From assembly GCA_000733355.1 (NCBI GenBank), contig JNVV01000063.1, positions 62,001 through 126,000 of the forward strand: a DNA stretch of 64,000 nt, in the 5' to 3' direction. A program made the position numbers and the translations under genes. Below are positions 20,798 through 34,448 of this stretch, in pieces; within the stretch, counting starts at the first letter, position 1, and every line of letters begins with the position of its first letter. Under the pieces are notes generated by a model. It saw nothing but the letters and a program-made list of their open reading frames with translations, searched no databases and was not told the DNA's origin. Origin of the DNA: Falciphora oryzae (lineage: Eukaryota; Ascomycota; Sordariomycetes; Magnaporthales; Magnaporthaceae).

Positions 20798-22709
20798 CTA
20801 CTGCCGTATGCTGGCCATCGACTTGGACCGCTGCAGCGGCCGCGAGAAGTTCTTGTTGACCGACTGCGAGCGCTTAAGCGCCTCCTCTTTAGCCCTAGCC
20901 TTGCGAATCCTCCTCGCGGTCCTCGACATGACGCTGCGTGTCTCCTCGGCAGAGTAGAACTCTTCGTCGTCGTCATCCTCGTCATCCTCGTCCGTCGAGT
21001 AGTAGTCCAGGGTCGACGTCTCGTTAACGACCGTTGCCTGGCCGCCCACCGGCTTCCTCTTCACACCCCACCCGCCGGCGGATTCCGACGCGTTGCCAGG
21101 CGCCGTCCGCGGCCTGTCAGTCGGGAGGTCGCCTGCCGGCCGGCTCAGCACGGGAGGGACCGGGGGAGGGGCGATATTGGGCAGCTCGGGGAGGATGAGC
21201 GGCGCGCCAAACGGAGGGTGCGACCGAAGCGACCTGGCCCTTGGGCTAGGCACCTTGGGGCCGGGCGTGCCATGCGCCGCTGCCGGCGTGGGCTCTTCGA
21301 TGACTGTGTCGCGGATGCCAAGCCCGACGGGCGGAGCCGTCGAGCTCGCCATCGACTTGCGCCGGCTCCTTTCCGGGAACACCTCTGCCGGCGCAGCAAG
21401 TACCGGAGCACGCTGAGGGCCCGCTGACGTCGAGGGCCGACGGGCCTCCGATGGCCTGCTCATCATCGATGGGCGACTCGCCGCAGATGTGGACGGCCGA
21501 GGCGCCCGGATCGTCCTCGAGCTCGCGGTCGGGGTGGTGGGCGTCGAGTGGGAGGCCATGATAGACCTCCAATCCTGGTGGGACATGACAAACACGTCGG
21601 GCAGTTTCGGCTCGCGGTCAGCTAGCGGAGCGTCGCGTGGGCAGGCCGTCGAAACAACGGAGGCAGCGCGGGAGTGCCTGCGCGCGCTCTCGTCCGTTGA
21701 GCGCTTCCCGTGGTGCGATGGCGGGCGCCAGGCCATGTGGACCGGCGAGCGCTCATCGCGAGTGACGGGGATCGGGGGTATGGCGATGGGGACCGTCTCG
21801 CTGATGGCGGTTCCCGGCGAGACAGTCGAGGTTGGAAGCGTCAAGGAAGTAGGCGCCGCGCGGGATGCGGCGAGACCCTGGGCGGGCCACGCGCCGGTGG
21901 CCCGGTCCCCGAGGTTCAGCGAGCGATAGCGACCCACGGGTGGCTCGACGGGAGACAAGGGCTGTGACGACGGCAGGGCAGCGGGACTCGAACTCTGCCC
22001 CCTGTACTCCAAGAATTCGGCTTTCGAGATGAGCCTTGTGGCAAAGGGCGTCATGGACCACTCGACGCAGCACAGCATAGCAAAGTTGGAAAGGCTGTGG
22101 GCAGGGTGTTTTCGTCAGCGTTTGGAGCTCGAGATCAACACCAGGGAGGCGAGACACTTACAGGCCCGTCGTGGAAAGAAGCAAGTTGACGTAAACAGTC
22201 TGGCTAGACTCGATACTGAACGGCCCCGAGACATCAAGGCCGACCCTCGCCGCGGCGAGCGCGGTTGTGACGATGGCCGTGATCCAGATCGGGAAGCTCA
22301 GGCGTATTAATAGCAGGCCGGCGGCATGGACGTAGTTGCCATACATCTGTGGGGAGCCATGTTCCTTCTTCCTGTAGACCATCCTGGCCGCCCAGAGGTG
22401 GATGGGAGTGTACAGGGCGCCGATGGCGCACGCGACCAGGACGACGACGCGGCTGGGCAGCTCGTTGCTGCGCGCGATGATGGACTGCAGACCGCCCAGG
22501 GCGAAGAAGACGATGCCGGTGGCGGACGACAGGAACAGCCCGATCAGCGCCACTAGTGTGATGACGGGCAGAGCGCTGCCCCCACGCTCCCTCTGTCCCT
22601 GGACCTCGAGATCCTCCTTGATCGGGCTGGTAAGAGCGGTCGAGTAGGACGACGACGACAGTGTCTGTCGATCGCCGCTGTGCGCCCGTTCCTCCTTGTC
22701 ACCACGCAT
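20798..22709 (-). CDS. predicted four-TM membrane protein with long disordered tail
   Basis: Two exons, 22709-22162 and 22094-20798, joined across a 67-nt GTAAGT...CACAG intron, give about 614 residues. The intron falls inside the fourth hydrophobic segment, and splicing restores a continuous helix (NLLLSTTGLLSNFAMLCC). Four TM segments lie within residues 45-200. The remaining 400 residues are Ser/Pro-rich and look disordered. They include an acidic STDEDDEDDDDEEFYSAEE stretch followed by a basic helix (RRIRKARAKEEALKRSQS) and two RSKSM/RSQS phosphorylation-like sites near the end. I do not recognise a named family; similar fungal proteins are usually labelled integral membrane protein. It is probably in the plasma membrane or ER with a regulatory cytosolic tail. 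Confidence 0.7.
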
Positions 22710-25700
22710 TTTCCCTCTCCTCTATTCCGGGCTCCCAGGCCCCGACGCTCCAGGCTCTTTTTCTCGCCACCTTCGGTTGCTCAGTCTCAGCAGCCAGCAA
22801 GCCGGGGACAGGTCGGAGGAGCAGTCGAGGAGGATGGCCGCCCCCCAAGTCCAGCTCGGCGGAAGCCAGGATCCATCAGCCCAAACCGGGGGCGATATAA
22901 AAGAGGAACGATGATGGGTATAACAAGAACGCTGTGACACTAGGAAAAGAAAGGAAAAATCCAAACAAACACACAAAAAGGAAAGAGGAGGGAAAATGAG
23001 AATAAACAAGATAGCGGCAGACGCGGCACCGGCGATGCGGACGGACCTTGCATCATAAACGGTCAGCCTGCCTTAACTTTAGATCGGGGTTCGGCCATTG
23101 GCCACCCCCTTGGCAGGGCCAGGAGGAAGCCTGGACGCGGGAAAAGGGCAATGGGGAACTTGCCTGTCGAATGTGAGACGCGGTCAGCTGGGGGAGGGGG
23201 GCTGCTGCCCAGGGATGGCGGGGGTCTGGCCATGCGACGACAGGAGGGACGGCCGAACCTTCGCATCTTCATTGCGTTGTGGTTATTTTTGAGCATACCG
23301 GCATACCCCGGACCGCCAACGCAATGCGAAACTCGTTCGGCAGCCCGGCCAGCAGCTCCCCTTTCGCTACCGCAGCGCCGCTCAACCACCACCACCACCG
23401 GCCGTGTGTTGTCGCCGCTTGTGCGTGTCCGCGTCTGTGTCCATCGGCTTTGTCTGTGCTTGGTAATTACCGCAGCCTCCCGGCCTGGGCTGACCTGGAG
23501 AGCGCCTGGAAGGCTGGGCTGGGCTGCCTTTGTTTGGACCCTCGATCCATCGTCTATTCCGCCGCCAGGTCCGGACTGAACCCTCACCGCCGTTGCGCAC
23601 GTCACGTCCGGGCCCCTTCGGCCGTCTAAGGCTCTCCCTGGAAATTCGGTGCGGTTATGCATGATGGCCAACTCATGGTTGTTTTTCAGCTCCTCCTCTC
23701 CTCGTGGGGCACTGGCACTGGCACTTGCAAATCGAACGCGATCCCGCGGGTCAGCAAGGGGAGCCCAGCGCATGTTGCGATTGGATGGCTGGCCCCGGTC
23801 CCAGCCAGATGGGGTATCTACTCCAGCCTGCAGTTTTCGGTCGTTCGGCCGCCTTGGCTTTCATGTTCCTCTTGTTCTTTTTCATCTTGTCCGGCGATTG
23901 GGTGGAGCGGAGAGAACAAGCACAAGTCTGCGTGTGCGAGTGCCGACGCATCCCAGCAGAGGCTCCATCTTGGCGACGACCTCAAGGTGGCCAAGCCGAG
24001 GGGAACGGACAGCTGCGGTGGTCAGCCCACGAAATGCTTGCCCCAAGAAGGGGCAGGAGGAGGGGGTGGACGGGTTGTGGAACGGCTTGGGTCTCGGAGC
24101 CCTGGCTTTGTTCCTGCGTCGGTCCCTGCGAGCTGTGGGCGCCCAGAGCGTGCTGCGTGCTTGTGCTGTGGGCCTGTCCGCTCCAGTGGGGTTGACGGAG
24201 GGGCCGTCTCTCCAGGGCTGCACGTTTTTCCATGGGCTGCTCAGGGACCTGGGCGGGGGGACAAGCAACCACCTGGACCCCTTTGGTTTGACAGCTTGCT
24301 TGGTGGGTGTTGGATGGGCGCTCCTGCCGAGTCTGATCATCAAGCGACTTTTGGGTCGTGGTCGTGGCCGCCGTTTGCTTTGACGATGCGCCGCTGGGTG
24401 ATCTCACAAGAATCGACGACGCTCATGTTTTGCACCAATGTTTTGCTGCGTTTATCCTGCAGGGTCTAATGATAGATCAAGTATCCCAGGCAAGCCCGAC
24501 CTCGCGCCGTGGTTCAGCATCGCACCGCATGGCGTCGCATCGCATAACCATCCATTGGTTGTTTTCTTGCCCCTTTTGGGAAACCAGACGGACGTCATGT
24601 ATTGCAGTATTAGGTCCAAAGTAAGCAGCACTGATCCCCGGCATCTCTGCACGAGGCTTTGCAATGCGGACTCCTCCGCTCAAGACCGCATCTTGGATTG
24701 CAACGTCGAATCTCACTCGTCGCAATGCAAAATCACAAGAACAAAAACAAGGAACCACGATATGACGTCTCGTGGGTCGACAACTGGTGCCAGGCCCCAC
24801 CATCCCGGCGCTCGGCTACCTTGACGATCACAAAAAAGAGGGCCCATGAGGCTCCCTGATCGCCCTCACCTGCCCCTGCTGCATGTGCCTAATGCTCCGA
24901 GGGGCGACCTTTCTCTTTGTCCATGTTGCTTGTCTCCTTTCATGTGGTCGCCGTGTGATTAGACACGGATTACATGTCCCCATCGGGAGTCCTTCAGATC
25001 CCATCGTAATGCAAGAAAAAAAAAAAAAAAAAAATCCAGACGCCATCAATGTCAACTCCACACACCGAGTCGTCTACACGCTCAAGACCCGTCACCAATG
25101 CCGAAAAATGTAAATTGTCCGTTCGCCAAGGCCACGGCTCTCTTCATACTATAGCTGACCGGTCGTCCGGACATCTCTCCGCTGGGGAATCTGAAGCTTG
25201 CCATCTCTTTTCCCCTCTTCCGCAAACCGGATCTACAGCTTTTCCATAATCAACCTGCGACTTTAACACACGATCTGCTAAGATCACAGACACACATCCA
25301 CACATCCACACACACACACACACTTTTTATTTCCCCGGCAAGATCTCATCCAGGTTTGCGCCTGACACCAAGCCTCGTGGCCGAGTCAACCCAATTCGCC
25401 GCCAACACACGGGCATAAAAGAACATTAAAACATCCTCCTCAACTCCCGCTCGGTCGAGCCGCCATTGATCCCTCCTCTCCCCACTCGCCAAAACCGCCC
25501 TCCCGAAACAGAACACAACCGCGACGGGGCGTTGGGACGGCAGTTGTTATGCATGTACCGTCTTGACATGTCGACATCTGGCACGATGACACCTCAGAGA
25601 GGCAAAATAGAACTGAAAAAAAAAAGGAGGGAAAAAAGGAGGCCCGCCCCCGTTTCGCAAAACTCCCGCCCACACGTGATGGCAGCCCATCGAGGCGCAG

Positions 25701-26191
25701 CATAAACAAAAAAGAAGCCCCAGCAATGCCTCCTGTTATAAGCTTCCGTCGTCCATCGGGGGGTTTCGGGTAGCATCAACAGGGTATTCCCGTCAAGACC
25801 ACCACCCCGACGACAAAAAGTTCGGATGGACCAACTCCACACTTCAATTGGTAATGATATCCAAATTGCCTCCACGGGAAAGAGTTCAGCTGTCACGACA
25901 CATGCACTGGCGGTTGATACGTCATGCATCGAATTTAATTTTTTTTCGTGTTGCCTGATAGAAAAAAGTGAACTGTCCATGGAGACAAGGGAGAGCCTCA
26001 AAGCCCCTAACCAACCATCAAAACACAGTCGGCTTCGTCAGAGTCGTCAAATAAAACCTAGGGGATTAAAAGTGTACTGAGAAAGAAAGAAGACAGCGTG
26101 TGCTGCTCACCCTTTCCCCTTCCCTCCAGTTCACCCACCACAAGACAACGCAACATCACCTCCACTCTTCCTTGTTATTCGCCCCCTCAAC
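22710..26191. other. 3.5-kb spacer with simple repeats
   Basis: No supported gene. Open frames near 23649-24469 (up to 270 codons) overlap each other in different frames and have no domain signal. Simple-sequence tracts include an A run at about 25015-25034 and a CA-rich run at about 25288-25322. The left end is the promoter of the membrane-protein gene; the right end is the 3' flank of the Ca2+-ATPase gene. Confidence 0.45.
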
Positions 26192-29100
26192 TTAGGCCGG
26201 AGAGGACGGACCGACGGGGGCCGTGGCGGACCTGGGCCTAAGCTCCTCCTCCGACCTCGACCGCGCCTCCCCGGTCTGCCCATGGTGCACTTTGGCCTTG
26301 AGCTCGTCCTTCTTGACGTGCACGTCTCCCTTCTTGTCGCGCATGTACTGCTTCGGGTTCCGGTGGCTGCCCCAGATGCTATGCGAGCGCGCCCTATTTC
26401 CCCTGATGGTGGTCATGACGCGCAGCGGCGGCCTCCTGAAGTCGTCATCGGTTGACGACGTGTCGCCCCTGTCCTTGTCCTTGTCGGGAGAGGCTTCACG
26501 CTTGGCCTCCAGGTCCTTGCGGAGCGCCGCCCGCTCCGCCTCGGGCAGCGTCTCGGGCAGCCAGCGGCGCTGGATGGACTTGGGCAGGAGCTTGAGCAGG
26601 ATCGAGTCGGGGAACTTCCGGATCAGCGCGCCAATGGGCAGCGAGATGGCGCCCAGGCCGATAGACATGCCCCACTCCTTCCCGTCGAGCGGCGTGATTC
26701 TGAACGCATCGCCACCAACGAAGATGATCAGGACCTGGCCCGCGATCATAATCGTGTTGATACCCAGGAACCAGTAGTTTCGGTGGATGCCCTCCAGCAC
26801 GTTCAACTTGTTGTCCAGGCGCCTGTTGTTGACCTCGTTGAAGATCTGCAGCCAGACGAACGTGTTGAACACGAGAGTCTTGAGCCTCGTCTCGCCATTC
26901 GGCATGTTGTTGTAACCAAGCAGTTGACCGCCGGCAAAGTTGAGCACGAGGGTGATGGCGAGCTGACAGATGGCCTGTCCGATGATCATCTTGGCCATGC
27001 CGATGGTGATCAGGGCTGCCGACTTCCGGTCAGGCTTGCGGTCGAGGACAGTGCGAGAGGGCGGGTCGGTAGCAAGGGCGAGCGCGGCAAAGGTATCCAT
27101 GATCAGGTTAACCCAGAGGAGCTGAACGGCGTTCAGAACAGACTCCTCCGTAGCGCTGGCCACGGCGGAGACAAACGTAAGAACCACGGCCGTCACGTTG
27201 ACCGTGAGTTGGAACTGTAGATCGAGTTAACACAGGAAAGCCCAGGGTAAGTATTCTGTCGATGGTCGACTCCTTACCTGGAGGAACTTCTTGACTGCGT
27301 CGTTCACAGCCCGTCCCCACATCATTCCCTTGACGATACTGGCAAAGTTATCGTCCATAAGAATAATAGCGGCGGCCTCCTTGGCGACTTCGGTACCGGC
27401 GATGCCCATCGCGAAACCAATATCCGCCATCTTGAGCGCCGGCGCGTCGTTGGTGCCGTCTCCCGTGACGGCAACCGTCTCGCCCAGATCCTTCAGAGTC
27501 CTGACTAGGATGCGCTTGTCCTCGGGGCTGGAACGGGCGAGCACCTGGAGGTTGGGCACAATCTCCTTGAGCTCTGCCTCGCTCTTGCGGCGGAAGTCGG
27601 GCCCCTCCATGGCGATACCGCCCTTTTCAGGGGTATAGATGCCGCACTCCTTGGCGATAGCGCTGCCCGTCAGGATGTTGTCGCCGGTAACCATGCGGAT
27701 CATGACGCCCGCGCGCTGGCAGTCCTGGATGGCGCCCTTGACCTGCGGCCGCAGCGGGTCCTTGATGCCAAAGATGCCCACCAGCGTCATGTCCGAGTGC
27801 ACCTTGTTGAAGTCAGCCGCCTTGGGGTCCTCCTTGCTGACCGCGCCCGGCGGCGGCCACGTGTCAAAGTCGCGGTAAGACGAACCGATGGTGCGCAGAG
27901 TCTGGCCGGCGTACGACGTGATGGTCTGGTTGAGGGTTTCGCGAAGATCGTCCGTGAGCTCGACGGCGTTGAGCTCGTCCGACTCGGGGTCGGCAAGGAC
28001 CTTGGTGCAGTTTTTCAGCAGGATCTCGCTGGCGCCCTTCACATAGGCACGGTACTTTCCGTCGCCCAGCTTGACAACCGACGCCATGTACTTGAGAGCC
28101 GAATCGAATGGCACGACCTGGACGACATCGGCGCTGGAACGAACCTCGGCAACGGGGGGCGCGCCAAGATGGTCACGAGTAAACGTCAGGAGAGCGACTT
28201 CGGTCTTGGATCCGATGAAGGTGTGCTCTCCCTCCTGGTCACCCTCGAAGGCCGTGCTGTTGATGGCGTTGGACTGGATCAAGACATCCTTGACCGTCGA
28301 GCTCAGGCCGCTGGCAAAGTTCTCTATCGGCACGTTCTTGATGCGGCTTTCGGTCGAGGTGGCCGACTTGCTGGCCTGCTTCTCCTCGGGTGTCTCCAGG
28401 GGCGCATCCGTGCCACCAAAGCTGATGGACTTGCCGAGCGTGGTGGCAACGACGGTCATCTTGTTCTGAGTTAGAGTTCCGGTTTTGTCAGAGCACACCG
28501 TCGTGGCATTTCCCATGGTCTCGCAGGCCCGCAGGACACGGACAAGGTTGTTGTCTTTGGTCATGCGAGTGGTAGCGAAAGCCAGAGCCAGGGTGACGGC
28601 AAGCGGTAGGCCCTCAGGGACAGCGACGACGACGACGGTGACAGCAGTGATGAAGAGCCTCAGGAAGTTCTGTCCCTTCTCATCGGGCGTGGCCGGGTTG
28701 TTGGGCAGCGCCACGCAGAACTTGATAAACAGCACCAGGAAAAGGATGCCTGCGGAGATGCCTCCGACCCAGGCGATCATGTCGGCCAGGATGTTCAACT
28801 TCCTCTGCAGCGGCGTAGCCTCGTGATCGGTCTGCATAGTCATCATGATGCGGCCGTAGCTCGAGTTGACACCAACAGAGGTGACCAGGAAAGTACCAGT
28901 GCCCTCGTTGACCTTGCTGCCCGAGATGATGAACGGATCCATCTTCTCGATCTTGGTGTTGGAGTCCCACTTGCCCTCGCGGTACTTGACAAGCGCGGCA
29001 TGGACTTCGTCGGCAGCCGTCTTTTTCAGCAGATCCGACTCGCCCGTGGCCGAGGATTCGTCACACTTGACCCCATGGCCGTCGATAAAGATACCGTCGA

Positions 29101-30102
29101 CCGGGACGAGATCGCCAGTGCTCAGGTGCATCACATCACCAACCAGAATGTCGTGGACGGAGAGCTCGAGGCTCTTGCCGGAGCGGATCACCTTGACCGT
29201 CTTGTCGTCGTGCTTGGCGTTCAGCTTGGTGAAGCTGCGCTCCATCTGCCAGTCGTTCACCGTGCCTACCAGGACCACGATGAGGATAGCGACCATGATG
29301 GCGACGCCCTCGACCCACTCCACCTTTGCGCCGCCGCCCTCGTGCGAGACGCCAAACGTCTGGTACAGGCCGAGGGCGAGGGAGACGACGGCGGCGCCCG
29401 TGAGCAGCAGGAGGATCTTGTCGTTGTATGTCTCCCAGGCAATCTGGAAGATGGACTTTGTCTTCTTTGCAGGCAGGCGGTTGTCCTTGAAGATGCGCTT
29501 GCGATCTATGAAGCCACTGCCTCGGGCGTTGGTAGGCGCCGCCGGCTTGGGGCCGCCAGCCGCGGCGGCTTTCGCGACGGCATCCTCGGTCGAGGCGCCC
29601 AGGCGCGAAGTGCCTTGGGCAGCGACATCGTCAAAGTTGACGGTGCCGTCGAGGGTGGTCTCATCGGCACTCAGGCCGGTCTTACGGTTTGTGCGCAAGC
29701 CCTTCTCCAGGCCCGGCAGGCCGCCGAGGGCGAAGAAGGCGCTGTGGCTCTTGGGGTTGAGGAGCTTGGACAGTTGACCGGGCGTAAAGGCGAAGCGGTT
29801 GTCCGACACCAGGAACATGTCCTCGGTGCCGGGATCCGGGGTCAGGGCATCGTCGAGGTCGATCTTGAAGTCCTTGGCTTCCTTGGCTTTGGCGGGGGAC
29901 GCTGTGGCGGACTGGGTGGAGCAGCCGTCAGTAGGGGCGACGTAAGCTGGGGCAAGGCTGGGCTGGGGAGGTCTCAGCTGTCCGGATAACCGGCACGGCG
30001 GCACAACGAAACGGAGCGCGCGCGCAGCGCACGGCAGCGATCAAATCGACTTACAGCGTCCCCATTGCCGTTTTCGGCATCGGGTGGTCCTTTCTCGCCC
30101 AT
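26192..30102 (-). CDS. plasma-membrane-type Ca2+-transporting P-type ATPase
   Basis: Three exons, 30102-30055, 29977-27278 and 27214-26192, give about 1,256 residues. The short first exon (MGEKGPPDAENGNGDA) is inferred because the long second-exon frame has no ATG at its 5' end. A GTAAGT...ACAG intron of 77 nt joins them in phase. Landmarks of type IIB pumps are present: TGES in the actuator loop, PEGLP in TM4, the phosphorylation motif DKTGTLT with Asp at about 513, MVTGDN, GDGTNDAPAL and a C-terminal membrane domain. It exports cytosolic calcium to the vacuole or outside, like the Neurospora NCA-2/NCA-3 and yeast Pmc1 group. A roughly 110-residue charged C-terminal tail follows the last TM. 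Part of that tail's DNA is duplicated at the NLR 3' end. Which member of the group it is cannot be settled here. Confidence 0.92.
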
Positions 30103-33100
30103 TGCGGGGAAAATATAATTCTCGACGACACGCCGTCCACTGATACTGCTTCTCGTCCTTTTGGCGCAATTGAGGATGTTGTGATTTCGGTCGCACCAGG
30201 TCGGAGCGGTCAGGATTTCCTCAGCTCAGCATCAGCCCGAGGCGGTGGGTGTGTGAAGGCGAGGCCGGGTTAGCTTGCCTTAATAAGGCAACGCCCTCGA
30301 AGCAAAGAACAAAGAGAATATTTGGAATCAAGGCGGCAAGATGGAAAAAGAAAAAGGCAACTCGAGGGCGGAGTGAGCCCTTTGTGACGAGATCGATGTC
30401 AAATGCCAACCAAGAAAGAAAAAGTTTACTGTCCGGTCAATACAGTCCACGGCGCGTTTCCCCGAAAACGGGAGACGAAAGCGGCTGTGCAGTATGGGGA
30501 ATAAAGACCCAAAACAAAATTGCCGTTCCAACCAAGTGACAGGCAGGAGTGAGGCAAAGCCGGGCGTTCAATTGGAATGTGCCGGTGCGGGTGGGTTTGG
30601 GCTGGCACCTGGGCTCTGGGCAAGCCTCCTTTGGTGAAGGCAAGTTGCTGGCAGGAGAGGTCAAGTCACCCCGCCAGGCACTGTCGTGGAAGGGCACGGT
30701 GTGACCAAAATAAAATAAAAACAACAAAAATGTAATAAAGTGGCACTTTTGGCCAGCAATGTGACCCGGCTTATTCCTGTGCCCCAGGCGAGCGTCTGGT
30801 CAATTTGGGCTACATGTCGATCGAATTTGGTAGCAGAGGCAGAAGAGGTACACTGCTTTTGTTCGTGGGCTCCCCGGGCGCTTCTCTCCTCCCGAGGAGG
30901 CCTCCCACAGCCACCTCCAGTCCTCCTCCGTCATCACGGCAGAAAATGCCTGGTGCCAGCAGGGTGTGGACGCACAGCCGATCCCGCCCCCCGGGCCAAA
31001 AAACGGTTGAGACGAGAATGCAAACAAAAAGGACGCAGCATGAATCGACTGGGGGGCTGCGTCACCCCAACAACACTGGCCGACGTTCCAAGGCAAGGCG
31101 GAATGGCATGACTCTAGGCACAGGATAGGATACAGCCATCACATCTCACGGCCGACCGATCAAGGCGGACGACCGATCAGGACGACGCGCTTCTTTTCGT
31201 GCGCGGCAGCTGGTCACTGGCCGAGCTGGTCGAATCTCGCTTTGCCGGTTTGGGAATGCCAAGAGAATGGTGCTGCGAACCAGCGCTGCGTCCGCGCATC
31301 AGCCTTGATCTTGCTCCAACCTTTTTTTTTTCCGCCCTTCTCACCTTCACCTCTGGCCTTCCTCTCAGATGTTGCTTGATTTCTTGCTCGCTGCCCCCAC
31401 ATACATACGCACACCTGCGTATGTACATGCCTATCTTATATTTAACCGAGCGTTTTGCTCGTATCAAACCCCGACGTGGCTGATGTCCCGCATCGTCATG
31501 CTGCAGATCTAGGTACGGGTGCGATGTGGACGATGCGGGCATCGATGATTGGTGTCTAAGCGTCATCGGTTTTTACCTCGTTTCGGTCTAAATCCGCACC
31601 AATCCGCACCGTTGTTTGCTTGTTCGGAAACAAGGCGGCGCCACCGCCAGCGTCGGCCGCTTATCCATTCGTGGTTCATTTCAGCCCGTTTGCCCGGCGG
31701 GACCCGGCACAGAGACCATTGACGCACAGCGAAAGCAGAGCACGGGCATGGGTGGCCGGTTTTTGTGCAACCGAGTCTTGTCCGTGAAGAAGGTTACCCC
31801 GTGCTTCCATCATCAATCATGACATCACCTACCCATACTGCAGCCAGCCACACCAGAGAAGAGAAGGGAAGACGAATGGGCAAATAAAAAATGAGCAGGG
31901 AATCGCTCGGCGCCGAGCCAAAAACAAGCTTAAGGAAGGATGCGGCCTCCTTCGATTGCCCCTGGAGATTGCCGAAAGAAGCTCCCGTGCCTGAATCGTT
32001 GCCTTGTGGAGGTGGGTCGATTTAAATGACTCAGCTTGACTGACAGCTTGGTCGGAGCCGAGCACCGCGCTCAGCACCCACGGTCGTCAGGCCACTGTCA
32101 CGCGTGCCGTCCTGGCCTCTATCGTAGTGACTCTGGATGACTTTATGCACTCTCTTGACTGGGCACATGTCCCCTGGGAGTCGGTGTAGCGTCGGGCTCG
32201 GACAACACAGAGACGGAACCGGGAAGCAATAATATGGCGGGGACGGACATCTGATATCGGACCCAGCCGTGTGCAGCTTGACATCCAACCAGCTGCCACC
32301 CCCAAACTGGGCCTCACCGTCGATTCGAGCTGGTGCCCCACCCGCCACCATCACGCTGTCTGGACGCTGCGGCCCAACAGGCCCAAATGCACCCGTGACC
32401 GACGCCATCCGTCACCGTTTATTTCTGCAAGAAGTGAGGCCTCTGGTGATTGGTGTGCCTGGCTCGCTAGATCGGCCAACCCGGTGCCCGGTCTCAATGC
32501 GAATCAGCGCTGGGCTGTCCGTTCATCTCACCAAGAAGCATGAGTGACAATTTTTGCCGTGGCTGAGCGACTCACTCGATGTCCTGCTTGAGACTCTGAA
32601 ATCCTATGATTTGTTGCAGGACTTTCCTGAGTGAAATAATCGTCAAATAAAACCGCCTTGATCCATGTCACTTATAGCTTTTCGTCTGAAACACCTGAAG
32701 GAATAATGAAAAAGGTTTTCCCCTACAAAAGGTCTCTCAAGCTGTATTGTAGTGCGTCCAGACATTGTTACAGCGTCTCACCACTTCCACTTCCACTTCC
32801 TGACGTAACACCAGGCAATAAGCTTCGAGTGGTGGAACGGATGACAGTGGCCCGGACGAGGCGAATCAAGAAAACCGAGTGACACAGCCCGCCCCATGTT
32901 GACACGAGCATGTCCTTGTTACATATCCGGCTGAAATTTCAAGCAAGACGCACAGCACACACGTAGGACGATTTCCTCGTGAGCCACTAACCTGGACAGC
33001 CTCCCAGGTCACTTTCAACCAATAGGTGGGCGATAACCGACCATAACCGTGACACGCCATCAACAGTTCTTTTTTCCTCCCATAATTACCCCGTTTTCAG

Positions 33101-34448
33101 AATGGAAAGCTCTGACCAATTATCGCACGGTCCTGAAGATCAAGACGGGAGAGCCAATATAGCGACGAGACTACTTGCCACTGGTCCGAAATCATCTCCA
33201 CATAGTGCTTGATAGCGCGAACCTCATCATCACTAATATTACATAATACACACCTAATTCATGTATCTTGTCAACGACAACCCGTCCCTCATCTCGCTTT
33301 GCCGAGAGGCCGCCAAATATCACCCCCAAGCTAGAGGGCACAGCCTCCGAGAGCTCACTCTAGCCGTGTCTTGGCAGCATCAAAGCTCCAAGCTGCGTTG
33401 GGGAAAATGCACTGAATACTGCAGGCAGCACCGACAGGACGGGATGTGGAGATCGACAAAAAGACAAAAAATCGAAACGGCGTGGCGCAGCAGCTCAGAG
33501 CCCACGCCACAAGGGGCTTACCTACGCACGCCTCTGACGCGGCGCACATGAACAACACCAAGGTTAGGTTTGGAATCTTTTCTGACATGCGTCTAATCTG
33601 ATCAAAAGGCCAAGGAAAGCATCACTCTCGGGCCTTCGCGTCTTCGGATGGCGGCCTCTTCTCGCATCAGCATGGAGGACTCGCAAGACACATGCAAGCT
33701 TAGCCCACGAGATCCAGTCGACGTCCGCAGCGAACGATTTCGCCTAGGCGAGGCACAAAGACGTTTGGACGTGTGATAATTAGACTATGGGTCTAGATCT
33801 AGCGGATATCAAGGGGAAAGAAGACCGGGAACAAAAGTCCGCATGCATACCCCTAGCAAAGCTCCTCGTCGTCGTCGTCATCATACAGTAGCAATAATAA
33901 ATAGCAGCAGTAGTAGTCGTCATCATGCCAGCCCCCTTCAACCAAGAGGAGGCGAAGGTCCGATGTTCAATACCATAGCAACGTGAAGGGCCGTTGCGGC
34001 TCCTCTCGGCCCATCCTACTGCATCTTGACACATCATCTCGTCACATCGTGTCGTCAGGCAGCCACTGGGAAAGCAGTCGCTGCCGCTAGTGTCTGTTGC
34101 TTCGTCCAAGGCTGAAGCTGCGCAGATAGCTTGGGCTTCGTCACCAACGCCTCCATGTAGAGGTACTTCCCGGCGTTGATGCTGATCGCCAGCGACGTGG
34201 TGGCATAGCCTCGGTTGCCATGCATGCAACAGGGCGGTGGTTGTGGGCGTTTCGTGGTGGCCGCGGCGGGCAGACCTTCGCGTCCCGGACATGCTGTGTT
34301 ACGCCAAGACTGGTCCCACGAGCGGCTGCGATGTAGCAATAACAATGGCGCCAAGGATAAGGAATCCATATCCCTTTGTCCACTTGTCACGGCATCTCGT
34401 GTTGCACCGAGTGACCCGGGAAAACAATAATATGCAGGCGCCTGTGAC
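30103..34448. other. 4.3-kb gene-free spacer
   Basis: The largest gap of the window. It contains the promoter of the Ca2+-ATPase gene on the left and the 3' flank of the transcription-factor gene on the right. All open frames are short and unrelated to known proteins. No tRNA, rRNA or clear transposon terminal repeat was found. A small inverted motif, acatacatacgcacacctgc followed by gtatgtacatgc, sits near 31400-31428. Lineage-specific noncoding RNA cannot be excluded. Confidence 0.45.

Noticed and set aside
23649..24469. Protein-coding gene of 244-270 codons
   Set aside because: Three overlapping frames of similar length, Arg/Ser/Trp-rich composition, and no domain or conserved motif; typical random frames in GC-rich DNA.
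29978..30004. Ca2+-ATPase starting at 30004
   Set aside because: The codon there is GTG and the nine codons to the acceptor look intronic. A 16-codon ATG exon at 30102-30055 with clean splice sites is a better start.
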